A stretch of DNA of 64,000 nucleotides. Source: Ophiura sarsii (lineage: Eukaryota; Echinodermata; Ophiuroidea; Amphilepidida; Ophiuridae). The stretch covers positions 60,432,580 to 60,496,579 of the forward strand of contig CM069454.1 of assembly GCA_035610835.1 (NCBI GenBank), given 5' to 3'. Below are positions 45,417 to 56,807 of this stretch, one piece after another (positions within the stretch are counted from its first letter, which is position 1; each line of letters starts with the position of its first letter). The notes below the pieces were generated by a model. That model did not search any database. It was not told the origin of the DNA and saw only the letters and a list, made by a program, of their open reading frames with translations. A program made the position numbers and the translations under genes.

Positions 45417-45740
45417 TCATTGGATTGTGTTTGATCCAGAGCTAGTAGTGTTTCTAGACTGTTTGTTGATGACGTCATCGGAAGTTGATGATGTCGCCCT
45501 CTGGATCACTGAGTCGTAAAGATGACTGAGTTTGTACGCCCCCTCGTCGCCATTCATTAGGTGCTTTTGTTGGTCTGTGCCGCCTTTCCTCCGAATCCAA
45601 ATAGATAAGCAAATCCATCTGGTGTTTCTTGTCTCATCTCTGGCGATGATCTGTGAGTCGTCCGAATTTGATGATGTGGTTTTCATTTACTGCGTGTTCG
45701 AGGATTGTAATTCTGTGCTTTCGGATTCTTTTCTTGTGAA
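45417..45740 (-). pseudogene. Penelope-like element fragment, second copy
   Basis: Minus strand: QIIARDETRNTRWICLSIWI, then RRKGGT and MNGDEGAYKLSHLYDSVIQR. This corresponds to the RExxRxxRWIKEAIxIRK...RDEGxYxLSH region of the 10095-10470 relic. The upstream TDH segment is separated by a stop (near 45690). It is diverged from the first copy, so it is an independent insertion. Confidence 0.7.
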
Positions 45741-46072
45741 CCGAGTGTAATTTTAAGCGCTCATTTTGTCGGCTTCAGTTTTATACAGTTTTGCTGAAAC
45801 CCGTATGGAAAATAATGAAGTATCCATGGTACTACTTTGAAGAAACAAAACGCTTGCCAAGAACACACACTAACATTAACCCTTGATCACAGTGTTATGT
45901 GTCAGCATATTATTTTATTGATGTTTATCAAAACCGAGCACTTAAATAACAAAATAGTTTTGCAGTTTGGTTCAGTTTTCATTTGGAATCAAAACTATAA
46001 CATAACTCCTCACCGATTCAAAATTCGTGTGAAAGAGATAGTTTTAACCATTCAACATAAATCCTCGGTATA

Positions 46073-46972
46073 CAGGGTGGTTCAATAAAACCTTGACAGT
46101 TTTTTGAAGCCATTTTTTTTAAAATTCTGTAGATTTAAAAAAAAAATTTTTTCAATATTCATCAACTATATGATATTGACCATCTATGCTGAACATATCG
46201 TTACAAATAACCTTACGGTTGCAAAATAACAGCTATTTGAACAAAGTATGTCCCATTTCACTCTGTCCACGGGTACTGATTTCGCGACGTTACATTGACT
46301 ACTGAATGATGGATGAATTGCATGCAAGTAATCTAAGATTTGAAGATCCCGCCAAGTGAAACCAGTGTAATTGTTAAAACATCTTAACTATCTATTCAGG
46401 TGTGAAATAAATACGTAATAATAATACCACGAGTGACCCTAATTAGAATTATTGATTTTCATAGATTGGAAGTGTAATTGTCTATGCTCTATGCCTTAAT
46501 AGTGACGATGCCATTTAATGTTATCTTGCTAGTCATTTCCCGTAGACTTACTCGTGGGCAAAGAGATTTGGAGAGATTCTCTTCAAATAGCTATCATTTT
46601 GCTGCCATAACATTATTAACATTGACATTTTCAGCATAGATGGCCAAGATGATATTTATGAGGAATATGTAAAAGAAAACCACACAAATCCCACAATTTT
46701 TAAAAATAAGGCTTTGAAAAACTGTCAACGTTTTATAGAACCACACTGGTTGTAACGTCGCGAAATCAGTACCCGTGGACAGAGTGAAATGGGACAGACT
46801 TTGTTCAAATAGCTGTTATTTTGCAACCGTAAGGTTATTTGTAATGATACTTTCAGCATAGATGGTCAAGATCATATAGTTGATGAATAATGAAAAAGAT
46901 TTTTTTTTAAATCTACAGAATTTCAAAAAAAATTGCTTCAAAAAACTGTCAAGGTTTTATTGAACCACCCTG
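46073..46972. mobile_element. Fold-back Tc1/mariner-like element, TA target
   Basis: Ends CAGGGTGGTTCAATAAAACC and complement, flanked by TA (46071-46072, 46973-46974). The arms extend over at least 230 bp, including 'gtcccatttcactctgtcca', 'gggtactgatttcgcgacgt' and their complements. 900 bp, no transposase. Confidence 0.87.
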
Positions 46973-46974
46973 TA

Positions 46975-48410
46975 GTTGGGGTTGTTAGGGCATCACAGCG
47001 GAGGTTTGGTTCATATTCTTCTAAAAGCCCCAAATTTGGCCCATATTATGTTGCTCATACCATACTCTTTTGATTTTTGATGGATGCCAACAAAGCTTTC
47101 TGGGACGGCCATATTGTCCAATTCCAATATGGCCGCCATACTGGGGAATCAAAAATGCAAATTGCTTTAATTAGGCTGACAAGTATACCCATGTCACACA
47201 CAGTGCATGAGATTTCCTGACCCCAAAACGCAACAAAAAAACCGAGCGTACATTTTTGCATCTATTCAAGCTTACCCAAAGTATGAAAATTAATTACCCG
47301 TATGATTTGTTTGTGCAGTTATGAACACATCTCCATCTTTGGCAAACACGATAGTAAACATTTTAGAACCACCCTCTGCATCTGCATCATGGCTCGATTG
47401 TGTATCAGCATAGATTTTCAGAGGTTAATTACCGATTTTTAAATTTGAGACTTTTAAACATGTTTTTCAGGGGGTCTAATTTAGCACTGTTACCAATGTG
47501 AGTGCAAGAAGTATTTATGTCCACCCATTATAGTGTTTCTAAAACATAAACCATAGTAAATTATTAATGTTAATGTACAAAACATACATTTTTGTTGCAC
47601 TTAAAAGTCAAAATATATTAATTCGTTAATGGTCTACTATATATATGAAACAACACATCATGAAATATGTTTTTATGCTATAAGAGAGATTGGAAACACT
47701 GTTTGTAACTCCACAAAATAGCGCCAATTTTCCTGTCATTTTTCCTGTTTGTCTTCACTATCAGTATCCATAGTAAAAAGGGGCTAATTCACCCAAACTA
47801 ACGTCCAATTTCATTGAATTACACTATAATTGCTAGAAATGTAATTTCAATAAATGTTAGTATTACTTGTTTAAGGCTTGCATTTTGTTGTTGCAAGATT
47901 TGTTATGAATGGGTAATATAAAAAACTCTGTACAAATCATATGGAGCCAACGTGAGCGCAAGAAGTACGTAACTCCAAAATCAATACATTGATTAATATT
48001 GATCAATTAACAATGCAAGTATACTAATTGTGTGTAGAATATAAATCCTAGAGACCTAACCTATATACTCAAGTAACAGCCAAATTGAACTTTTATGTTG
48101 ATTCCTATATACAATATTGTGTAAACTTTAAATGCCTAGTATCTTAAAAATGTCAAATATTATGGACTTGTTGACTTCTTGCGCTCACGTCTTCATTTGT
48201 AGATGAATCCGCTCAATAGTGAAATAAAAAGAAGTTTGTAACGGCTTTACTTTACTAGCAGACATAATGTCTAGTATAGTGTGTACCGGTTGATGAATCA
48301 AAGCTATGATAAGCATGCTAAAGAGTGAGATCCCGGAGTAGATGAGGTTTGGGGATCAGTTGGTCATCATTTATTTATAACTTTATAATTTACTTTATAA
48401 TTCAATATGT
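46975..48410. other. No gene recognised
   Basis: AT-rich. Two places have 'gcgcaagaagta' contexts (47500-47515 and 47952-47968), suggesting a weak internal repeat. No coding region. Confidence 0.4.
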
Positions 48411-48419
48411 TAACGAAGG

Positions 48420-48492
48420 AGCAAATAGATATAGAGTTAAGAGCGTATTTCATTACCTAGTAATTATAAGTTACTTTTTTGAGGACTGCATT
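48420..48492. mobile_element. Half-copy of the CAGTCATC MITE
   Basis: 'agagttaagag', 'atttcattacctagtaatta' and 'aagttacttttttgaggactgca' resemble the right end of 26856-27423. The left half is missing. Confidence 0.45.
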
Positions 48493-48690
48493 ATATATTT
48501 TGAAATTTGATGCTTTTCAAAAACTCTACGAAACTCAATCGCAACCATCACCTTAAATATATGATTGATACTTGTATTTAAATACAGTGTGGATAACTAA
48601 TTAATAATACTAATAAATGGGAATTCTTAATAATGTAAATGTATAAATATTAGATGGATATCAGTCAACCATTTTCTAGCCTATACTTCC

Positions 48691-48815
48691 TTAACACTTC
48701 CACGCGGCTATTAGTTTTACCATACTAAAAAGACTTTGCAGCAACCTTTTCCAAACTTTCAAAGTCTTTAATATCTCAAGAATATCTGAACCAATACTAG
48801 GCGTGTATGGCAAGC
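48691..48815. mobile_element. CACTTTCCACGCGG MITE, left half
   Basis: 'ttaacacttccacgcggcta' then 'ccaaactttcaaagtc' and 'gaaccaatactaggcgtgta' match the left half of other copies. The right half is absent. Confidence 0.65.
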
Positions 48816-48824
48816 TAAATGTAT

Positions 48825-48945
48825 AATAATTCGATAAACACGGTTTATCAGTCGACTGTTTTTCGACCGATAAACTGAGTTTATCGAGATACTTAATGTT
48901 TTTCGAGCGAAAAACTATGTTTATCAATAAACAGTGTTTGTCAAT
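48825..48945. repeat. Cluster of 'gataaac/gtttatc' palindromes
   Basis: Several short inverted words (cgataaacacggtttatc, accgataaactgagtttatcg, tttttcgagcgaaaaac) follow one another within 120 bp. This could be a compact multi-stem structure or a degraded repeat terminus. Confidence 0.45.
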
Positions 48946-49712
48946 TTGATACGACTCCAGATGGTAACTACTACCATTTCTTGAACCCTTGTGATCTGAC
49001 CAACAATTTGAGATATCGCTTGTCAAAATCTGAACATGTTCAAATGTTGACCCTAAAAGCGACCTTTTCACGCTTTGTTCAATATCTCAGTAACCGCACA
49101 TCGGAAGTGGGGCAAACACCCGTAACATTTTTAGAATCCCTGTGCTCAGACAAACAATTTGGTATACTTGTCATTTCACCTATTCATTATTTAGTGGATA
49201 CTGTTTAGTATGTTCCATATTCATTATGAACATGGAATTACGGAGAAACATTAAAATACAAAATATCCGTTCTACGTATTTATTTGAGAGAAAAAATGAA
49301 ATAATGCCATCATCATTTTTGTCTTAAATAAAGAAAAAGTTATATCAAATAAACATTACTTTATGTACTTCTGACTATGAGACCACCTGAATACCTTTAT
49401 CAATTGTATTTGAATAACAACGCATCTTCCCAATAAAAAACACGCGGGCAATTGACAACAACTATTTGCAGGCAATAGCAAAGTTATGCAGATAATTCAG
49501 CCGCAAGTTCCCTGTCAGTAGGTTAAATAGTAGTTGTCAGGGATAGCACTGGATCAAAAATGTGAGAGGTCCCATGAAATTTGTCAGGACCCCGTAGGAC
49601 TTCAAAAAACAAATTTAAGGGGTCCCCTAAGAAAATGAGAGGTCCTGGGTATTTGAAAATGGTCGAAACTGATTTAGGAAAATTAGAGGCCACACGATGA
49701 GTTATGGTTTGG
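48946..49712. other. No gene recognised
   Basis: The segment 49540-49690 contains 'gagaggtccc' and 'ggggtccc' words. No intact coding region. Confidence 0.4.
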
Positions 49713-49898
49713 TTAGGGGTCGGCGGGTATATGATCGATGATGAGTGATGACTTTGCTTTGAATCCTCTTTCAGAAGCGTTTGTACATGATTTGCACCAC
49801 ATCTTCTCGCCATCGTAGTTTAACCAAGTAAACTGTTTCTTCCAGTTCGTAACCATGTTCAATGTTGTTGATGTTGATTGTTCAGTGTTCACCATCAC
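49713..49898 (-). pseudogene. TTF-type zinc-finger fragment (hAT-related)
   Basis: The minus-strand frame includes NWKKQFTWLNYDGEKMWCKS, then CTNASERGFKAKSSLIIDH. The spacing W-L-x-Y-D-x-x-x-M-x-C-x-x-C is that of the TTF/BED-like zinc finger at the N-terminus of hAT-type transposases and their domesticated relatives (ZNF862/KIAA1586-like proteins). Only this domain is seen and the frame stops soon after. It may be a lone exon or a transposon remnant. No splice partners were identified. Confidence 0.55.
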
Positions 49899-49899
49899 T

Positions 49900-50790
49900 C
49901 AGTCCCCAGTTGTTATGCAAAAAATGTTGAACCCAAATATACTGATTTGTACTTCCAAACTAATTGTCTTTAGTGTAAAGCAAAAGTTCCAACACTCCAG
50001 CTGGTATATATATGAGAAAAACGCAAAAACTCATATATCTCAAAGGGTATGAATAATTGTGGGCTTAACTGTATGTAGGCCTATGTATAGAAATCATTTG
50101 CCAGCGATTTAGAAATGTTTGATTTTTAATTTTAATTTTAATTTTTTACGGACAGTTTTAATGAATTTATATTGTGAGCAAAGGATTGATATGTAAGTTA
50201 CAGAATTTCTTAAGGTTTCCATTTTCATACATCGTCAGATGTGAGGGGTCTCTTCAATTTTGATCGGGACCCGCAATTTGAAATCTGACGCGTCACTATA
50301 AGAAAGTGAGAGGTCTAGGACGCGCAGACGCGTCAGAATGCGACCCCTGGTAGTTGTTCATCTATCTGTACATCACAGTAGCCTACTGTTACATGCACTG
50401 ATAATGACACGGTAGTAACCTTGCATATTACGATTAAATTTGAGTCCCTCCCCTTTTTTGCTTCTGTTACCTCTGAATGAAATGGTAAATCGGCAAATGT
50501 CTGCGAATCAACTATAAATGTTCCAGTATTTTTGGTGGACAAGTTAACTTGGCCACCATAGCTTCCAGAAGTGGTTGTAATAAATGCGAAAATACCTCAA
50601 AATTCAGTTATTCAGTGCGAAATTAATATTTTAATGATATTAAATGTGTCTATTACCGTAAATAAAATGGTGCTTTAATTGACAATGTAGCCTTTAAATA
50701 ATAATAAATATCACATTTTAATTTTCGATTTAGTTTATTGAGTGGATAACCCTGTAACGACACTATATGTTAATAAAAACCTTCGCCATC
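49900..50790. other. No gene recognised
   Basis: Spacer. A 'gtgagaggtctaggacgcg' stretch at 50300-50345 resembles words at 49560-49640, suggesting repeat debris. Confidence 0.4.
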
Positions 50791-50796
50791 TTGAGA

Positions 50797-50894
50797 ATGT
50801 CTCGTGGCGCAATGGATTAGAGCGTTGGACGTTTACTGCCCACATCGCAGATGGCTTTCTAAGATACGTGTTCGAGTCACGGCGGGGATGATGT
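50797..50894 (+). repeat. SINE head resembling tRNA-Arg
   Basis: Contains an A-box TGGCGCAATGG (50804-50814) and a B-box GTTCGAGTC (about 50870-50878), with 'attagagcgttggac' between, as in tRNA-Arg genes. An extra ~20 bp after 'ttggac' disrupts the anticodon arm, and the acceptor stem is imperfect. It is a tRNA-derived SINE or a decayed tRNA, not a working gene. Confidence 0.6.
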
Positions 50895-51147
50895 TTTTTG
50901 TGTCATCTAAAATTAAATTTTTTACTCTCAAATTAAATAGACATATTAATAGCACTCTAGTTTGCACATTTTATATTCTTTTTTTCAATACAGATCATTT
51001 AAAAATATTTTTTTTGGATAAAATGGTATTAATTTTCGATTTAGCAGTAGGCCTACATAACTATTGAGTGGATAAACATTTGCATTGCATACGTTGCTTT
51101 CACTTTTCAGACAACTTGTTTTGTATAATACATTGGTACTTTTTGAT

Positions 51148-51440
51148 GTTCCATTATATTAATTAATTACAATATCATTAGTTTGTTTATTAACGAGACT
51201 CTTTTTGGGGTACGAGTGAGCACTTTATTTAATGTTATTTTTACAAAATTTGTCATAAATTACGTCGTTCGACTCAGCTGAGGAGCACTTTATTTAATGT
51301 CATTTTTACAAAAATTTGTCATAAATTACGTTTTTAATTTAAATTAAGTTATAAAAATAATGATATTTTGTATGATGTTCCATTATATTAATTACTTGAC
51401 AATATCATTAGTTTGTTTATTAACGAGACTCTTTTTTATC
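51148..51440. repeat. Interleaved direct repeats
   Basis: 'gatgttccattatattaatt' through 'acgagactctttttt' occurs at 51148-51206 and 51373-51436. Between them 'gcactttatttaatg' to 'cataaattacg' occurs at 51220-51264 and 51284-51331. A local duplication in non-coding DNA. Confidence 0.75.
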
Positions 51441-52150
51441 TATTAATATTATATTTTTTACTTTTTTGTTCAATGAATATAAATTATCACGATTTCTTTT
51501 TTTGATTCGGCTGTTGTGTTGTGTTGTGATGTTCGTGATTTATGTTTACATAACGATGTCGATTGACTATTATACTGATTATACTATTAATATAATAATT
51601 ATCCTGGCGCCCCGGGAAAACCAAGTTATTTGTTGCACTTTTGAATTTGTCATAAATTACGCTTTTCTCGTAATTAATGAACATTGGAATTTAAATTAAA
51701 TTATAAATTATGATATTGTTTTCTTCTTTTTTTTCCCCATAAACTTTACCACATATCGCTCACATAACGTCTCGGTGATTTCCTTCAGAAACAACACACT
51801 AGTGATCCTCTTGCCGACTTCCACAAAGTCAACAGATCCATTCCAAGTCTTCTCATCCTTTTGACACTTGTCCACCCAGTTTTTTAGAAGACCTTGTTTC
51901 AGATATTAGGTAGAAAGTATTGTTCAATATCAAGTACATTGTTCAATATCAAGTACATGTGACTATATCGGTCGGTATTAGCAGCATTTTTACCAGCGCT
52001 GGATACTGGAACATAAAATCGTTGCAGTGTTGTAGGGCAAAACACATCTTAGTACCTCAAAAGGGTCATTTTTTATTCGATTTACGAATGATTGAACTGA
52101 AAGTGTGTTTAAAACACAAATTAGCCTTCTTATGATGACGTAAAATGTAC
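51441..52150. other. No gene recognised
   Basis: AT-rich spacer. A 20-bp word 'ttgttcaatatcaagtacat' is duplicated at 51920-51957. Confidence 0.4.
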
Positions 52151-52156
52151 CTTTTT

Positions 52157-52184
52157 GGGGGGGGGGGGGTGGGGGGGGGGGGGG
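52157..52184. repeat. G homopolymer
   Basis: Near-pure G-run interrupted by single T. Likely to vary in length in reads. Confidence 0.9.
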
Positions 52185-52770
52185 TGTAATACTTTTAAAT
52201 TATTATACCATAACATTATTGCCAGCATTCCTAACACTTACTGTTCGGTCTTAACAAATCCTAGTAAAACGATTACTACAATCCAATATGTGTAAATTTG
52301 CACGCTAAGCACATCACAACGAAAGGAAGACATATTTTGAAATCTACTGTTGGGTACATAACACAAGTAAAAATAAATAAATTGGGAACTAGTCGTCACA
52401 TCATTACTCTTGACGAACAGCGTCCTCATGCAGTTTCAAGCCCGTAGAATTTCATGCGCCAACAAAATCCATTAAATAAGTTCATTTGAAAGAACTCAAG
52501 CCTTTAACAGAATAAAAAGCAACAACAAATGTTGGGATCTCTTTGGTGGTGCACGGAGATAATCAATGTCAAAGTTGAGTTTTACACATTATAGCAATGT
52601 TAGCATCTCCGTAAATCCGTGCGCCATCTCCAAAACACCTTGGAAATAATATCTAGTTGCAAAGATGGTAAGGGTAATTTACAGTATGCGACTCAATAAT
52701 AGTTCCAAATGCATTTGCTCCTGGAAATCAGTGCGCCGACATGATCCCAATAATAATGTTGCAGTTTATT
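52185..52770. other. No gene recognised
   Basis: AT-rich spacer; short open frames only. Confidence 0.4.
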
Positions 52771-52775
52771 TACTT

Positions 52776-53178
52776 AAAGGGACATTAAGTGGTGTTGACA
52801 ATTTTAAATGTTTAAAAATTTACTTCAGAATACAAGATGAACATTAAAAATTGCCATTATTGTTGTTTCTACTAACAAAAACACAGCAAAACTTGATTAA
52901 AACAATATCATCGCTATTTATTGAAAAACGCCCTCTAGCCCTCTATGCAAATATGGTTCGCGTTATGTATCACGCGTACTGCAAGGGATACTGTCGGACG
53001 TAAAATGCTCTACGAGTATTTTTGAATCGACGTTTTCTTATACAAAGAGGGCTGATTTTTCTTTATCCTTATAGGTGTAAGTTCATACATGTAATACAAT
53101 TATAAAAATATACTAATCCCAGTTTTTATCATAATTGAGGGCGCAGCCTCCAACACATCTCTTAGTGCCCCTTTAATT
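52776..53178. repeat. Possible MITE with TTAAAGGG ends
   Basis: 'ttaaagggacattaag' on the left and 'cttagtgcccctttaa' on the right form imperfect inverted ends. Adjacent sequence is unrelated. Low certainty because of short TIRs. Confidence 0.4.
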
Positions 53179-53302
53179 AGACTGCCATTTAATTGATACC
53201 AATGGAGAACAAAATTGGGACTCTGATGGCCGTTAATTCTACATGATCGCGAATTTGAGGTGTCGAAAGCGAAAACTTTGCAGAGGAATATCCGATTTTG
53301 TT

Positions 53303-53402
53303 NNNNNNNNNNNNNNNNNNNNNNNNNNNNNNNNNNNNNNNNNNNNNNNNNNNNNNNNNNNNNNNNNNNNNNNNNNNNNNNNNNNNNNNNNNNNNNNNNN
53401 NN
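53303..53402. other. Assembly gap (100 N)
   Basis: Exactly 100 N bases. Neither flank contains an obvious tandem repeat. Confidence 0.98.
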
Positions 53403-54650
53403 AGCACAATGATTTGAACCTATTAATTAACCATTTTAAGAATGTGGCAACAACTATTTAAAACAAGCCAAATACTCTAGGAAATGATTGGTATATAAAT
53501 GGAACTTTTGAGACGTCAATATATATAAAATTGGGCTCCAAATGTGTGTTTACGAGCCATATGTGTTGTAATTCTGGCAACACTTAATTACTGTTAGGGT
53601 TAATGCCATATTGTGTGTACTGATCATACTAATGGTTCCTATGCCAACTTTGCTCCACTAAGATGCTCTACAATGTATACCACCAAACAAACCCATGCAA
53701 ACCAACAAACCCATGCAAAACTGTTATAATTTGAATTACAAAACGAAAGTTACTAAACTGCTAGTTAAATTTAATGCAAGAAATACAGTTGAAATGAATG
53801 AATGACAAGCCACAAAAGCAATTTTCTAGTAGAGAAGAATACAAGAATGACAGTAAGTGATTTTTGGAGCAGGTAGACCCCCGGGTAGACCAAGATATAA
53901 ATATGGGAATAATTCCTGTTACTGTTAGGGTTATACACTACACTGCAGTCTTCATATCGCGGTTCAAAATTCAGAAACTTTGACAGTTGTAATGAAAAAG
54001 CCATCTTTATGTTTATGGTAAGATATATTTTACAGTGGAAAAAACCACCACACATCATATTTCTGTAGTAATGAAATTGGCTTCATTGGAAAGAAATAAC
54101 CTTATTATATTTCGATCATGATACAAATTCAAAAAATTTGAAATGGCAAAGATGGTAAATAAACATACATATGTATTTATTCAAAATGCATTAAAGGACC
54201 AAAAGAATCGTTTCCATAGCTCAGTGTCAGTCAGGGAGCTATGATTCAGAGCTAGCGTACATCATGTATGACGGGTTGGACTTGGACGAGTGATAGGAAA
54301 CTATGAATCAAGTTTTATTGGCTCTAACCCTTTTGGGTATAGGCCTGTAATGCCGGAAGGCTAAATGTTTTACACACGCAACCATGCTCTCCGATCTTCG
54401 CACATGACTCAATTAACTCATGACAACTTTAAATCACAATTGCTACAAGTTCAGGCATATAAAACTGTTCATATAAATGTGTAATAATTGTGCACTCGGT
54501 CCTTTTTCTTTTTATGCAGGTTGATGGTCATACTCATGGCGAGTATGTTGAAATCTTACTCATCGTCTTCTGCAATGGCCTGGCCTCCATGTTATGTTAC
54601 TCTAAATAAGCACAGCATGGGTTTTGTTGGCTTGCTGTAATGCAATTTCA
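53403..54650. other. No gene recognised
   Basis: AT-rich. A 'gtagacccccgggtagacc' motif at 53873-53891 resembles the termini of the next element and may be a decayed end of it. Confidence 0.4.
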
Positions 54651-54653
54651 ACC

Positions 54654-55076
54654 CGGGGTAGACAGTCCCGGGATGGACAAACCCTGGGTGGACCAACCCT
54701 GGGTATACTACAATAGAGCGCCCTCACGGAATAAATCGCAATAATATTGTTAAAAAAATCTTGAAATTATGCCCTATATTGATTTTACATTATATGTTAA
54801 ACACTCAGGGGATTGGTGGTCAAATAGGTAAAAACAAGGATGGATAATTCTTAAACAACCCCGGGACTGTCCGGATCATTCTAAAACAGCCGCGGGACTG
54901 TCCTGATCATTCTAAAATAAACCCGGGACTGTCTATTCCGGGACTGTCCACCCAGTGACTGTTTCTAACCCTAACCTCAACCCTAACCCTAACGCTATCC
55001 CTAACCTTAACTGTTACCCTAACCCTAACTCTAACTCTAACTCTAACCCTCTACCCCGGGACTGTCTACCCCGGGT
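54654..55076. mobile_element. Fold-back repeat with CCCGGG ends and telomere-like core
   Basis: The left end 'cccggggtagacagtcccgg' is matched by the complement ending near 55076. 'cccgggactgtcc' recurs three times between 54860 and 54955. The core 54963-55053 is CCCTAA-type telomeric repeat with variants. No target duplication was identified. Confidence 0.65.
54963..55053. repeat. Interstitial telomeric (CCCTAA) repeat
   Basis: Mostly ccctaa/tctaac hexamers with degenerate units. The C-rich strand is on the plus strand. The sequence agrees with TTAGGG telomeres of deuterostomes and many other animals. Confidence 0.9.
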
Positions 55077-55820
55077 GGAAAGTCATGTTGGTATTTCCAT
55101 TGCTGCACATGGGAGTCCACACCTAACAAGGCCATGTGGACATAATCTTTCGGCAATTTCTGGAGACCTCAGGCTCACACACATACTTTTGCAAAGGATC
55201 CAAATTCCTATGATTGTAGTGGGTTGTATGTGTTTAGAGCTTCAACAGGTTAGCTGCCGGACAGCTAACTTTTTTTCATTGAACTTATCAGAAGGTTTTT
55301 TGTGTGTCAAATACAATGGTTTTTGATGTGAATTTAACTTGGTATTACATGTGTTACAGTGTGTTGCAATTTTGCACAAAAGAATCCTCCTCGCCCAGTG
55401 TAATTTGGGCTAAATTTAGTCACATGATATATCATACTGTGGTCAAAAATAAGATTAAGATGCCATTAGAAGGTGAGTGAGGGGACTACAGTGCCTGACA
55501 AATTGGTTACATTCGTTTGCTCCTTCTTAATACATATACTATCTTCAGTTAATGCTGCTTGCGCGCAGTATGTAAGATGTTCGCGCAGGCTACTTTTGCG
55601 TGCGGTGCCTGCGCGAAAAGGTTTCAAAGTTTCGCACACATTTGTTGTGCGTACAGCTAAATATTAATTTTGTGCACGCATGATATTGTTTGGGTCTAAT
55701 TTCGTTGTAAGGCACATAGCATACGGTATTGTCATCCAGTCAGGAAATTTCGCCTCCCACGCTATTTACTCTTCGCGGTAATGTATGCCAACGTATGTTT
55801 ATGTACAGATTGTAGCCTAC
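55077..55820. other. Non-coding, probably intron of the CCP/HYR gene
   Basis: Lies downstream of the last recognised exon on the minus strand. No further exon is recognised. A 'gtgcgc'-rich stretch occurs near 55555-55650. Confidence 0.4.
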
Positions 55821-55985
55821 CTTTGCAAACCGAAACTAAATCTGCGGGTGGCCATCCGCTATCATCACATGCAAACTCTGTCGGTTGACCAGATTCGACC
55901 GAGAAGCCTTGATCACACTCTATGTTGCACTTGTTGTCCATGCATATCAAAGTTCCATATTCCGGGAATTGCAAATTGCAATAAC
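55821..55985 (-). CDS. Host exon: CCP (sushi)-like module
   Basis: Minus-strand exon of 165 bp (55 codons) between an AG acceptor (…gagttcag|GT) and a GT donor (…TGCAAAG|gtaggc). Both introns are phase 1, as usual for CCP modules. Translation starts YCNLQFPEYGTLICMDNKCN, continues with IECDQGFSVESGQPTEFACD and ends SGWPPADLVSVCK. Cysteines and the W-P-P...C ending fit a CCP/sushi fold, with an extra Cys pair near the start. The product is extracellular, and CCP modules mediate protein binding in complement, adhesion and matrix proteins. It belongs with the exons at 61583 and 62673; the L1-like element sits in the intron between this and 61583. Whole-gene identity is unknown. Confidence 0.75.
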
Positions 55986-56580
55986 CTGAACTCGAAATTT
56001 AAAAAACAAATACATAAATGGATTTCAGTGGCCAGGATAACCTACATTTGGGTATTGGTTACAAACTCTGAATATAAAGTACAGAATTGACTTACGTGTC
56101 AACAGATGCATATGTAATGTTTCGAGCGAAATAAGGTAAATCATATTGCACGCTCGCTAATGCTAATGGGTGGATAATGGTACGACCCGCATGTATTTGA
56201 TCTATTTCATACCCGATACTCTATACAAATCAAATTCGCAACTGTGTGTATACTTTTAATCCTAACAACAAATACAATAGTGTTAAGAAGTTTACTAGCA
56301 ACCCCCCCCCCCCCCCCCCCCTGTAAAAATGGGCGAACATGTTCTGCATGAACAACGTATCAAAACAAAACGCATGGCGCGTGCACTACATTGCACAAAC
56401 GCGGAGTGCTGTTTAGATATTTTCAATTCACTCAACGTATTTTAGTTTCCTGCTTTATGATTGGTTCAAAACTGCTAAGAGTGTATGAATTGTAATCAAT
56501 TCTATGGTACACTCAATTAGTATCTTATGAAATATAGAGACAAAGGTTTTCCAAATCTGTCTATCTTCGGCTGTTCTTTT
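55986..56580. other. Intron, no further feature
   Basis: Non-coding sequence between the CCP exon and the 3' end of the L1-like element, including a C-run at about 56302-56321. Confidence 0.5.
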
Positions 56581-56807
56581 TCTCTTTCCAGCCCGTTTAT
56601 AGGGACTTTTTTATTTTATGACATACAACAATAGATTAACAAAATACAAAAATAACACTACACAAAATACATCAAATACAGACAAGGCATCAACATTCAG
56701 ACGCCACAAGTGCCAGACAAAGTTTTACTATTATATAGGTACTTAAGGGCCTAATGCTATTTTTTTTATAAAGAAAACATTATGAAAATAATATTATGAA
56801 AACAATA

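Noticed and set aside
54955..55326. 123-codon frame with Asn-Pro repeats
   Set aside because: Starts in telomeric CCCTAA repeats and runs into non-coding sequence.
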